This document shows positions 1 to 7,140 of a stretch of 23,261 bases of DNA, piece by piece. The stretch covers positions 1 through 23,261 of the forward strand of contig JAEZXW010000089.1 in the NCBI GenBank assembly GCA_023419515.1. Direction: 5' to 3'. The position numbers and the translations under genes were made by a program. The notes under the pieces were generated by a model that was given only the letters and a program-made list of their open reading frames with translations, was not told the DNA's origin and did no database searches. Position 1 is the first letter of the stretch; every line of letters starts with the position of its first letter. The stretch comes from Actinomycetes bacterium (GTDB lineage: Bacteria; Actinomycetota; Coriobacteriia; Coriobacteriales; JAEZXW01).

Positions 1-449
1 ATCTCATCGGCAGGCAGGATCTTAAATGTCACCCGCAGTATTCAGTTTGCCAGACCGTCAATGATGAGGGCTTGGCACCCGAGGTTGTCACTTTACTCGA
101 CCAAGAGTTTGCCCGCTTTACCCTTGCTGAGCTTTTGGCGATGTTCAAAGAAAACGACATGCCCTGCGAGCCTGCTCAGGCTCCAACCGATATTTACGAG
201 GATCAAAATGCCCTCGTGAACGAATATATCAAGCAGGTGCCATATCCTGCTGGCGGCAAGTGGTGCCCAACGGCTCCATGTCAGTTTGAGCTTGCTGAGG
301 TGGCCGAGCTCAAGCCAACCGAGCGCCTCGGCGCACACACGATCGAGGTCATGCAGGAGCTCGGTTATTCGCAAGAAGAGATCGACGTGGCGCTCGCAGA
401 AGGTGCAGTTCAGGGCGCAACAGATCTCGCCGTCTTGCAGGGTAAGTAG
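1..449 (+). CDS. CaiB/BaiF family III CoA-transferase, C-terminal part (5' end outside window)
   Basis: The reading frame is open from base 3 with no stop before the TAA... stop codon ending at 449, so the gene starts outside the window and only about 149 C-terminal residues are seen. Family III CoA-transferases move CoA between acyl groups in the cytoplasm, for example carnitine/crotonobetaine or formate/oxalate. The visible part has the usual C-terminal features of the family: a segment with L-x-E-L-L-x-M-F-K-E-N-D-M-P-C followed by A-x-A-P-T-D-I-Y-E-D (the 'xxxPCxPVxxxxEvxxDPq' region), then N-x-Y-I, and a final helix with L-G-x-H-T-I-E-V-M-Q-E-L-G-Y. The catalytic Asp of the family lies upstream and cannot be checked. 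A LysR gene follows 62 bases later in the same direction. The substrate cannot be told; a CaiA-like dehydrogenase 12 kb away would make carnitine-like or related acyl-CoA chemistry possible, but this is only suggestive. Confidence 0.85.
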   Translation, partial: LIGRQDLKCHPQYSVCQTVNDEGLAPEVVTLLDQEFARFTLAELLAMFKENDMPCEPAQAPTDIYEDQNALVNEYIKQVPYPAGGKWCPTAPCQFELAEVAELKPTERLGAHTIEVMQELGYSQEEIDVALAEGAVQGATDLAVLQGK

Positions 450-511
450 TCCGTTATTAAGGCAGTCCGCTGAGGATTGGTTGGCTGCAAAGAGCTTTGA
501 GGTGAAAAAAT

Positions 512-1423
512 ATGAACCTCTCGCACTTGGTTTATTTCCGCAAACTCGCTCAACATCAGCATTACACCAGAACGGCTGATGAGCTCTACATCACGCAGCC
601 AACCCTCTCAAATGCTATCGCTCGGCTTGAAGAAGAGCTTGGTGTTCCGCTTTTCGAGAAGGTCGGACGAAACGTGCGCCTCACGCGTTACGGTCGAGAG
701 TATGTGCGCTATGTCAATCGTGCCCTGCGCCTGCTTGATGAGGGTAAAGAAGCGGTGGAGCAGCTGGCAGGCAAGCTCGGTGGTGCGATCTCGATCGGGA
801 CGATCTATACCATCCAGGATCAATACATCCCAGCGCTGCTCAATCACTATCGCAAAGAATGTGGGGGAGACACTGAGCTCAATATCTACCAGGGCTTAAC
901 CCTGCCTTTGATCGATGGACTCGAAAAAGGCGATTACGACGTGGTTTTTTGTGCTCACGTTGCCGATAAGAGCAACATTGCGTTCCACCCGGTGTTAAGC
1001 CAAGACTTCAAGGCGCTTGTCCACAAAGATTCGCCCCTGGCAAAGTATGAGTCGATTTCGCTGAGTAGTCTCGTCTCATCGCATCTCGTTTCATATCGAG
1101 ATGCCACACCTGTGGGGGGGGGTATCAATGCCATCCTCGATGAGCATGGGTTATGTGCACACGAAACCTGCGATGACGAAATTACGATTGCATCAATTGT
1201 TGACTCCCGCTCAGATGCGGTTGGTATTTGTCTCGATACCCTAGGGGTGACGATCTTCCCTGATCTGGTGGCTCTACCGATCAGCGACACCTCGCTCACG
1301 CCGCACCAGGTATACCTGGCTTATCTTGTTGGCCCCTACAAGACCCCCGCTGTACAAAAATTCATTAATTGTACGGTCACCTTCAAATGGGAGGATCCGC
1401 GCGATAGTGGGCGCGACAAATAG
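512..1423 (+). CDS. LysR-family transcriptional regulator
   Basis: This 303-residue protein has the normal LysR length and layout. An N-terminal winged helix-turn-helix occupies about residues 1-60, with the recognition region around T-Q-P-T-L-S-N-A-I-A-R-L-E-E-E-L-G-V-P-L-F, followed by a linker helix and a periplasmic-binding-like effector domain (about residues 90-295). The ATG is preceded by GAGGTGAAAAAAT, a usable ribosome site. It probably controls nearby genes: the CoA-transferase end lies 62 bases upstream and an MFS transporter 126 bases downstream, all in one direction, whereas LysR genes are more often divergent from their targets. The ligand is unknown. Oddly, codons V201-G204 are written with a run of nine G (1114-1122). 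Loss or gain of one G would truncate the effector domain shortly after (stops at 1242 or 1141), so slippage could switch the protein off. Confidence 0.92.
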   Translation: MNLSHLVYFRKLAQHQHYTRTADELYITQPTLSNAIARLEEELGVPLFEKVGRNVRLTRYGREYVRYVNRALRLLDEGKEAVEQLAGKLGGAISIGTIYTIQDQYIPALLNHYRKECGGDTELNIYQGLTLPLIDGLEKGDYDVVFCAHVADKSNIAFHPVLSQDFKALVHKDSPLAKYESISLSSLVSSHLVSYRDATPVGGGINAILDEHGLCAHETCDDEITIASIVDSRSDAVGICLDTLGVTIFPDLVALPISDTSLTPHQVYLAYLVGPYKTPAVQKFINCTVTFKWEDPRDSGRDK

Positions 1424-1549
1424 CGCGTCGCCGAGCACGGCGGCTCGCAGAATAACCAGCGCGCAGGTATGAGCGACTAGCGCAAGACAGAATGGCCGCT
1501 ACGTGCGGCAAAACAGATATGCTAGAGCAAGAGTAAGAAAGGAAAGCTT

Positions 1550-2857
1550 GTGAGTGCATTAGAAAGAAGCAAACGCTATGTGTTTGCGATCGCCACGGTC
1601 TACATGTGCTATTTTACGCACGGTATTCAGGCGATTGTTTTTAGCCAAAACCAAGAGAACTTTTACACGCAGTGGGGCTTTACCGATCCAGCTGCCGGTG
1701 CTGCCGCAGTAGCAATGGCGATCACCTGGACGGGCGTTGGTAAGTTCATCAGTGTGTGGGTCGGCGGTGAGATCTCAGACCGCATCGGCCGCAAAATCCC
1801 CGCCGTGCTGGGCGGCGTGCTCTACGTCATCTCATTCGTGATCATGTTGCTTACCGATAGTGCCGTGGTCGCAGCATTTGCTGGATTTTTGTCTGGTGTG
1901 GCAACCTCTGGTTTTTGGGATGGTTCACTCTATCCAGCCATCGCTGAGGCAAGCCCCAAGTATTCGGCCTCGTCAACTATCGGCATTAAGGCAGTGATCT
2001 CAGTCGCAGGCATCGGTTATCCTTTGTTTGCGGCAATCAACAGCGGTGACTCCTGGCATATTAATATTTGGATTCCCATTGTGCTCTCAGTTATCTGCAC
2101 CGTGCTTGCTGTGATTACTCCATTTGTTTATGACGATAAGCGCAAGCAGTCGGCAGGCGGCGATGACGCTGGTCATGCTGCTAACCAGGCGCAGGCAGAG
2201 ATTCAGGCTGCCAAGGATGCGATGCTCAGAAAGCCAAACATCCTCGAAAACATCCTGACCTTGCTCTTTGGTTTTGTGATCATGTTCATTATGTACGGTG
2301 CTCAGCAGTATTCAAAACAGTTCGGCATGCTCAACCTCGGTCTTGACAGTGTCGCTGCAGCAGGTTTGACCTCGATTTATACCGCTGGTTCAATCATTGC
2401 TGTGCTCTTCTGGGCATTCATGATGGGCAAGCTTCGTTGGAGCCCGCTCAAGGTTATCTTCATCGACTCGGTGCTCTCAGCTCTCGCACTGGCACTCATC
2501 ATCTTGGCGCTGCCATTCCACCTGGGTTCCATTGCGGTCTACATCGGCATTGCCGTGCTCGGATTTTCGGCTGCAGGCGGTATGCTCCAGACCGGTGTGA
2601 CTTTGCGCCAGCTTATCGTTCCTGGCCCTCGTGGTCGCAACGTTGGTATGTACTACACCTTCATGGGCTTTGCCTCGGTCTTCTTGCCCTTTATCGTGGG
2701 CTCGATGACGACGCAGGTTGGCCAGGCGAGCGCTGTTTGGATCATGATGATTCTGCTTTTGATGGCAGCCCTCATCTGCGTTGCGATGTCGCTCTATCTC
2801 ATTGTTGCGCACAAGAGTCTTTTTGGTTACAGCGCTATGAAGCCCATGCGTGACTAA
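1550..2857 (+). CDS. Major facilitator superfamily (MFS) transporter
   Basis: This is a 435-residue integral membrane protein with about 12 predicted hydrophobic helices, the size and pattern of a single-polypeptide MFS secondary carrier. The loop between helices 2 and 3 carries a motif-A-like sequence G-G-E-I-S-D-R-I-G-R-K. A long charged central loop (about residues 195-230, with Q/A/D/K-rich residues) separates the two six-helix halves. The start is GTG, with AAAGGAA a few bases upstream; no better start is visible. The substrate cannot be assigned from sequence. It follows the LysR gene by 126 bases, and a terminator lies about 125 bases downstream, so it may be a target of that regulator, transporting a carboxylate or CoA-pathway precursor. 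That is context-based inference only. Confidence 0.88.
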   Translation: MSALERSKRYVFAIATVYMCYFTHGIQAIVFSQNQENFYTQWGFTDPAAGAAAVAMAITWTGVGKFISVWVGGEISDRIGRKIPAVLGGVLYVISFVIMLLTDSAVVAAFAGFLSGVATSGFWDGSLYPAIAEASPKYSASSTIGIKAVISVAGIGYPLFAAINSGDSWHINIWIPIVLSVICTVLAVITPFVYDDKRKQSAGGDDAGHAANQAQAEIQAAKDAMLRKPNILENILTLLFGFVIMFIMYGAQQYSKQFGMLNLGLDSVAAAGLTSIYTAGSIIAVLFWAFMMGKLRWSPLKVIFIDSVLSALALALIILALPFHLGSIAVYIGIAVLGFSAAGGMLQTGVTLRQLIVPGPRGRNVGMYYTFMGFASVFLPFIVGSMTTQVGQASAVWIMMILLLMAALICVAMSLYLIVAHKSLFGYSAMKPMRD

Positions 2858-2981
2858 GGAGTTTTTCTGCTACGGTTGATTGTTCTCGATATATTCGGGG
2901 GTGCGTCGACAAGCCAAAAACGCGGCAATTTGACGCATGGCGCTGAGACGAAAAGATAACGGGGCGTGTACCCTAGATGAT

Positions 2982-3042
2982 AAACCCGTACCAAAATGCC
3001 AGTTAAGAGGTGGTCTGGCTCAATGGTACGGGTTTTTCTTTT
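2982..3042 (+). terminator. Rho-independent terminator after the MFS gene, with a nested inner stem
   Basis: AAACCCGTACC at 2982-2992 pairs with GGTACGGGTTT at 3025-3035 (11 perfect pairs, 12 with the next A-T), followed by TTTTTCTTTT. The loop is unusually long (about 30 bases) and contains a second small stem, GCCAG (2998-3002) with CTGGC (3015-3019). It ends the upstream MFS transcript; the compound fold is noted separately. Confidence 0.8.
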
Positions 3043-3168
3043 GCAGTTTTATGCGGGTCTTGTGTGCGGAAACAAAATATTTTACGGGCAGTTAGTCGGT
3101 AACAAAGTTATATCTAATTAAAAAACAGATATGTTGGCTTATTCATAAACCTGCATGAGACAAATAAG

Positions 3169-3189
3169 AATTGCAGCATGTTGGCAATT
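3169..3189. promoter_or_regulatory. Inverted repeat AATTGC-N9-GCAATT upstream of arcA
   Basis: AATTGC at 3169-3174 is the exact reverse complement of GCAATT at 3184-3189, with a nine-base spacer. It lies about 180 bases upstream of the proposed arcA -35 element, in the middle of a gene-free 570-base stretch (2858-3428) that is A/T-rich and otherwise holds only the terminator at 2982 and the promoter at 3357. The symmetry suits a dimeric regulator, but the distance is long and a 6+6 repeat can occur by chance. Confidence 0.3.
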
Positions 3190-3356
3190 AACTCTGTAAA
3201 AAGCGGCAAGCTTTATTCACGAGCACGGTTAGGTGGTACAGATTTACACCCTCACTGACGATCGGATAACATTGGGTGAATTTAATGTCATTGACCTTGT
3301 ATTTTAGTAAAAATAAACCACCGTTAACACCCGTTCAAAATTATTGAAAAAAGGCG

Positions 3357-3385
3357 TTGCAAAACATTTGCACTAAGCGCATAAT
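3357..3385 (+). promoter_or_regulatory. Sigma-70-type promoter of the arc operon
   Basis: TTGCAA at 3357-3362 and CATAAT at 3380-3385 are separated by exactly 17 bases. They match four of six and five of six positions of the TTGACA/TATAAT consensus. The sequence just upstream (3330-3352) is A/T-rich, like an UP element. Transcription would begin near 3392, leaving a leader of about 37 bases before the ATG at 3429. This position rules out the in-frame start codon at 3357, which lies inside the -35 element. Confidence 0.6.
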
Positions 3386-3428
3386 CGAAATCAATCAGAG
3401 AGATGCGGTCGAAAAGGAGATTAAATCG

Positions 3429-4646
3429 ATGGCATTTTCAGTACGATCAGAGGTGAATCCACTTAAACAGGTTATGCTTCACAGGCCTGGTTTAGAGATG
3501 GAACGACTCACCCCAACGAATAAAGACGAGTTGCTCTTCGACGATGTTTTGTGGCTCAAGGCCGCCCAGAAGCAACACGACGTCTTTTCTCAAAGCCTCA
3601 CTGACAACGGCGTTAAGGTTTATCTGCTCCAGGATCTTTTGGCAGAGACACTCGAAAATCCAGAGGCTCGTGAACTGGTAAACAAGGCAACGTTTGATGA
3701 GCAGTTCTATGGCGTGACCGCAAGCCAGATCATGCTTGACTATGCAAATAGCCTTTCCGCTGCCGATTATGCAAAGCTTTTGATTGCAGGTATTACCAAG
3801 CGTGAGCTCTTTGAGGCAATTGGTACGCAGCATTCCGTGTACTTCGATCGCGTTGATGACGATTTCCTCATCCTGCGCTGCCTTCCTAACCACCTCTTTA
3901 CGCGTGATACGTCATGTTGGGTCTATGGTGGTGTTGCCGTTAACTCAATGCAAAAGGTTGCTCGCCAGCGCGAGACCATCAACCTCGAGGCGATCTATCG
4001 CTATCACCCAGTCTTTGCTCAGGGGGGCTTTGAGTTCTGGTCTGAAGGGCTCAAAGAAGGCGCTGCAACGATCGAGGGCGGCGATGTCGAGGTTATCGGT
4101 AACGGCGCAGTTCTGGTTGGCATTTCTGAGCGCACCACGCCAGCTGGTATTGAGCGGCTCGCAAGGCGACTTCTCACTACCGATTCTGGTGTAACGAAGG
4201 TTATCGGCCTCATGCTTGTCCAGGAGCGTGCGCAGATGCACCTCGATACGGTCATGACCATGGTTAACCACGATACCTTCCTCAAGTATCGTCACCTCGG
4301 CATGGTTCCTTCAGTTGAAATCACTAAGGATGGCGACGGCATCAAGGTTACCTCACACGAGGGTAGCGAGATGCACGACGTGATCGCTAAGGCTCTTGGC
4401 CTTAAGGAGATCAACATCCTGACCACGCCGGAGGACAACCTTTCAGCAGAGCGCGGCCAGTGGAACGACGCTTGCAACGTTTTGACCCTGCGTCCAAATG
4501 TTGTTTATGCATACGATCGCAACGAGCTTGCAAACGATTATCTCAGGGCACAGGGAGTTGAGGTTCTGGAGATCCCAGGAGCCGAGCTTGGACGTGGTCG
4601 AGGAGGCCCGCGCTGCATGTCTTGCCCAATCGAGCGCGCTGATTAA
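3429..4646 (+). CDS. arcA: Arginine deiminase
   Basis: Arginine deiminase (EC 3.5.3.6) hydrolyses L-arginine to citrulline and ammonia in the cytoplasm, the first step of the ADI pathway that yields ATP and counters acid. The 405-residue product matches the usual length. The family catalytic set is present: D160 in L-P-N-H-L-F-T-R-D, E217 in E-G-G-D, H271 and D273 in H-L-D-T, and nucleophile C396 in G-G-P-R-C-M-S-C-P near the C terminus. The ATG at 3429 was chosen because AAAAGGAGA lies eight bases upstream and the protein then begins at the conserved V-x-S-E-V-x-P-L-K-Q-V-M-L-H-R-P block; a frame extension back to 3357 would overlap the promoter. arcB follows after 77 bases and an amidinotransferase after that, so all three probably share one transcript. 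Confidence 0.97.
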   Translation: MAFSVRSEVNPLKQVMLHRPGLEMERLTPTNKDELLFDDVLWLKAAQKQHDVFSQSLTDNGVKVYLLQDLLAETLENPEARELVNKATFDEQFYGVTASQIMLDYANSLSAADYAKLLIAGITKRELFEAIGTQHSVYFDRVDDDFLILRCLPNHLFTRDTSCWVYGGVAVNSMQKVARQRETINLEAIYRYHPVFAQGGFEFWSEGLKEGAATIEGGDVEVIGNGAVLVGISERTTPAGIERLARRLLTTDSGVTKVIGLMLVQERAQMHLDTVMTMVNHDTFLKYRHLGMVPSVEITKDGDGIKVTSHEGSEMHDVIAKALGLKEINILTTPEDNLSAERGQWNDACNVLTLRPNVVYAYDRNELANDYLRAQGVEVLEIPGAELGRGRGGPRCMSCPIERAD

Positions 4647-4661
4647 TTACGTTAATGGGTT

Positions 4662-4677
4662 ATGGAGCAATCCATAT
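4662..4677 (+). other. Short hairpin with GNRA-type loop between arcA and arcB
   Basis: TATGGA (4662-4667) and TCCATA (4672-4677) form a perfect six-base-pair stem closed by the loop GCAA, which fits the GNRA tetraloop class. No T-tract follows, so it is not a terminator. It could affect mRNA processing or the relative dose of arcA and arcB messages. It is short and weak in G/C, so a chance origin is possible. Confidence 0.35.
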
Positions 4678-4723
4678 TCATACACAGTCGGAAGCTAGAA
4701 CTACGAAGAGAAGGAGAAGTTCT

Positions 4724-5728
4724 GTGACTGATTTCCGTGGACGCCATTTTCTTAAGGAGCTAGATTTCACCCCAGCTGAGTGGCGTGAGTTGCTGGAGCT
4801 AGCTAAGGAGCTCAAGGCTGCTAAGAAGGAGGGTCGCGAGGTTAAGTACCTCCAGGATAAGAACATTGCTCTTATCTTCGAGAAGACCTCAACCCGTACC
4901 CGTTGCTCATTTGAGGTCGCGGCTTTCGACCAGGGTGCTAACGTCACCTTCCTCGATCCAAGCTCATCACAGATGGGTCATAAGGAGTCCGTTGAGGACA
5001 CCGCTCGCGTCTTGGGTCGCTACTATGACGGCATCGAGTTTCGCGGTAAGAAGCAGGAGCACGTAGAGATTCTCGCTGAGCTCTCCGGTGTACCTGTATG
5101 GAATGGCTTGACCGATGACTGGCACCCAACCCAGATGCTCTGCGACATCCTGACGATGCAGGAGCACTCCGACAAGCCAGACAATGAGATTTCGTTCGCT
5201 TATCTCGGCGATGCTCGCAACAATATTTCAAACTCACTCATGATCGCTGGCGCCATGATGGGCATGGACGTTCGTATCGTTGGTCCTAAGGAACTCTGGA
5301 ACGACCAGAAGTGGATCGACAAGGCAAACGAGATTGCCAAGGAGACCGGCGCACGCATTACGCACACCGATGATCCACGCGAGGGCGTTAAGGGCTGTGA
5401 CTTCCTCTACGCTGACGTTTGGGTATCGATGGGCGAACCTAAGGAAGTGTGGGACGCACGCATTGAGTTGCTGCGCGACTATCAGGTGAACAAGGAGCTC
5501 ATGGAGGCTACCGGTAATCCTAACGTCAAGTTCCTGCACTGCCTCCCAGCCTTCCACGATCGCAAGACGACCGTTGGTGAGGACATCTACCAGAAGACTG
5601 GTATGGAGTGCATGGAGGTCACCAACGAGGTATTTGAGTCCGAGGCTTCCATCGTCTTCGACCAGGCTGAGAACCGTATGCACACCATTAAGGCTGTCAT
5701 GGTAGCTACCCTGGGAGACCGCAAGTAG
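4724..5728 (+). CDS. arcB: Ornithine carbamoyltransferase (catabolic role by context)
   Basis: Ornithine carbamoyltransferase (EC 2.1.3.3) interconverts citrulline + phosphate and ornithine + carbamoyl phosphate. Next to arcA it most likely runs in the catabolic direction, feeding carbamoyl phosphate to a carbamate kinase. The 334-residue product is the standard length. Carbamoyl-phosphate residues are seen in S-T-R-T-R (56-60), with D-D-W-H-P-T-Q (131-137) and Y-L-G-D (160-163). The ornithine-side motifs are D-V-W-V-S-M-G-E (231-238) and H-C-L-P (272-275). The GTG at 4724 is preferred because AAGGAGAAG sits five bases upstream and the protein then begins T-D-F-R-G-R-H-F-L-K, typical of the family; the earlier in-frame start at 4655 has no ribosome site. 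Codon choice is strongly biased (CGC/CGT, AAG, GAG), suggesting high expression. No terminator separates it from the next gene. Confidence 0.96.
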   Translation: MTDFRGRHFLKELDFTPAEWRELLELAKELKAAKKEGREVKYLQDKNIALIFEKTSTRTRCSFEVAAFDQGANVTFLDPSSSQMGHKESVEDTARVLGRYYDGIEFRGKKQEHVEILAELSGVPVWNGLTDDWHPTQMLCDILTMQEHSDKPDNEISFAYLGDARNNISNSLMIAGAMMGMDVRIVGPKELWNDQKWIDKANEIAKETGARITHTDDPREGVKGCDFLYADVWVSMGEPKEVWDARIELLRDYQVNKELMEATGNPNVKFLHCLPAFHDRKTTVGEDIYQKTGMECMEVTNEVFESEASIVFDQAENRMHTIKAVMVATLGDRK

Positions 5729-5776
5729 TTTTCAAGAGCTTTGCAATTCATGCAGGGCTAAGTGAAAGGAGTGGCA

Positions 5777-6904
5777 ATGGCTAAAATTGTCAATTCTTGG
5801 AATGACTTTGATCCTTTGAAGAGGGTCATCGTTGGTCGTGCAGACAACTCTGTCATTCCTCCTGAAGAGCCGGCAACTTCAGAAAAGGTGCCAGTCGATT
5901 CAGAGATGCGTGGTATGTGGGGACCTCGTCCAACTGAGACTGTCGAGAAGGCAAATGCTCAGCTTGATTTCCTCGCAAAGACTCTGGAGGATCACGGCGT
6001 CAAGGTTGATCGCCCAACTCCATTGCAGTGGAATCAGCCAGTAATTACTCCTGATTTCCGCACCGATTCCATGATGACTTGCATGCCTCCTCGTGACATC
6101 CTGCTCACGATCGGTAACGAGATCATGGCATCAGCAAACTCATTCCGCTGCCGCTACTTTGAGTATCTCGCATACTGGGATCTCATGAAGCAGTACTTTG
6201 ATGAGGATCCAGAGTTCAAGTGGACCCAGGCACCTCGTCCTCGTCTGACCGATGCTTCCTACAAGCACAACTACTATGACGAGAGGATCTCTCTCGAGGA
6301 GCGCCTTGTTCGTACTGCTAACAAGGACTTCGTTACCACCGAAGTTGAGCCAATGTGGGATGCTGCTGACGTTCTTCGCCTCGGCAAGGACCTCTTCATC
6401 CAGCATGGTCTGACCACCAACCGCACCGCTATGGAGTGGTTCAAGCGTTACTATCCAGAGCTTCGCGTTCACGCTGTGAACTTCCCTGGCGACCCATATC
6501 CAATCCACATCGACGCAACCTTCGTACCGCTGCGTCCAGGCCTGATTATCAACAACCCTCACCGTCGTCTCCCCGAAGAGCAGCGTAAGATCTTCGAGGC
6601 AAACGATTGGGAGATCGTCGATGCAGCTATGCCAGCTCACAAGGAGCCACCACCACTGTGCTACTCCTCAGTATGGCTGTCAATGAACTGCCTCGTTCTC
6701 GATCACAAGACGGTTATCGTTGAGGCTTCTGAGGTTAACCAGCAGGAGCAAATGGATAAGCTCGGCATGAACGTTATCCCTGTTCCATTCCGTGATGCAT
6801 ATCCATTCGGCGGCGCTCTGCACTGCGCAACCGCTGACGTCTACCGTGAGGGTGGCTGCGAGGACTACTTCCCGAATCAGGTAGAGGATCCTACGCTCGT
6901 TTAA
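5777..6904 (+). CDS. Amidinotransferase, close homologue of L-arginine:glycine amidinotransferase (AGAT/GATM family)
   Basis: Enzymes of this family move the amidino group of arginine to an amine, giving ornithine and a guanidino compound; with glycine as acceptor the product is guanidinoacetate. The 375-residue protein can be aligned by eye along most of its length with animal AGAT (for example R-D-x-L-L-x-x-G-N-E-I, F-V-T-T-E-x-E-P, W-L-S-M-N). The catalytic triad is present: D195 in W-D-A-A-D, H244 in P-I-H-I-D-A-T-F and C350 in G-G-A-L-H-C-A-T-A-D-V. The ATG at 5777 follows AAAGGAG by five bases; an earlier GTG at 5762 overlaps that ribosome site. It lies 48 bases after arcB with no terminator between, and codon bias matches arcB, so it is probably co-expressed with the ADI enzymes. 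Some pocket residues differ from animal AGAT as I recall it (Asn-to-Tyr at 241, Met-to-Ile at 243), so the acceptor may not be glycine. Arginine deiminase paralogy is excluded by the different motifs. Confidence 0.9.
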   Translation: MAKIVNSWNDFDPLKRVIVGRADNSVIPPEEPATSEKVPVDSEMRGMWGPRPTETVEKANAQLDFLAKTLEDHGVKVDRPTPLQWNQPVITPDFRTDSMMTCMPPRDILLTIGNEIMASANSFRCRYFEYLAYWDLMKQYFDEDPEFKWTQAPRPRLTDASYKHNYYDERISLEERLVRTANKDFVTTEVEPMWDAADVLRLGKDLFIQHGLTTNRTAMEWFKRYYPELRVHAVNFPGDPYPIHIDATFVPLRPGLIINNPHRRLPEEQRKIFEANDWEIVDAAMPAHKEPPPLCYSSVWLSMNCLVLDHKTVIVEASEVNQQEQMDKLGMNVIPVPFRDAYPFGGALHCATADVYREGGCEDYFPNQVEDPTLV

Positions 6905-6941
6905 AAAACTGACGTTTTTTAAATCAGTTAGGTAAAAAGTG

Positions 6942-6988
6942 AGGTGGACTGCTAGATCGTACTTTTCGGCTAGCAGTTCACCTTTTTT
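6942..6988 (+). terminator. Rho-independent terminator closing the arc-amidinotransferase operon
   Basis: AGGTGGACTGCTAG (6942-6955) pairs with CTAGCAGTTCACCT (6970-6983) over 14 positions with a single G-T wobble. The loop is 14 bases, and T6 follows directly. It lies 38 bases after the amidinotransferase stop, marking the end of the three-gene unit. Confidence 0.93.
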
Positions 6989-7140
6989 ATTTCGGGTCAC
7001 AGTTTTTGTCGCAATTGGTGGTACAACTGTTTGACCTTGTCTTTCATTTCATGCTCGCTTCATTCGCACAAGAATTAATCAGGTAACCTGGCCCGTTCTT
7101 AATGACGCTGAGCATCACTCGGTATTTTCGTGGAGGAAAA

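Noticed and set aside
3291..3319. TTGACC as a second arcA -35 element
   Set aside because: At 16-18 base spacing no acceptable -10 follows (TAAACC or similar); the pair at 3357/3380 is much better.
3357..3428. N-terminal extension of arcA from an in-frame start at 3357
   Set aside because: It would start inside the -35 element of a good promoter, has no ribosome site, and adds 24 residues not typical of arginine deiminase; the ATG at 3429 has AAAAGGAGA.
5777..6904. Second arginine deiminase or an agmatine deiminase
   Set aside because: The motifs around the catalytic Asp, His and Cys (WDAAD, PIHIDATF, GGALHCATADV) are those of amidinotransferases, not deiminases.
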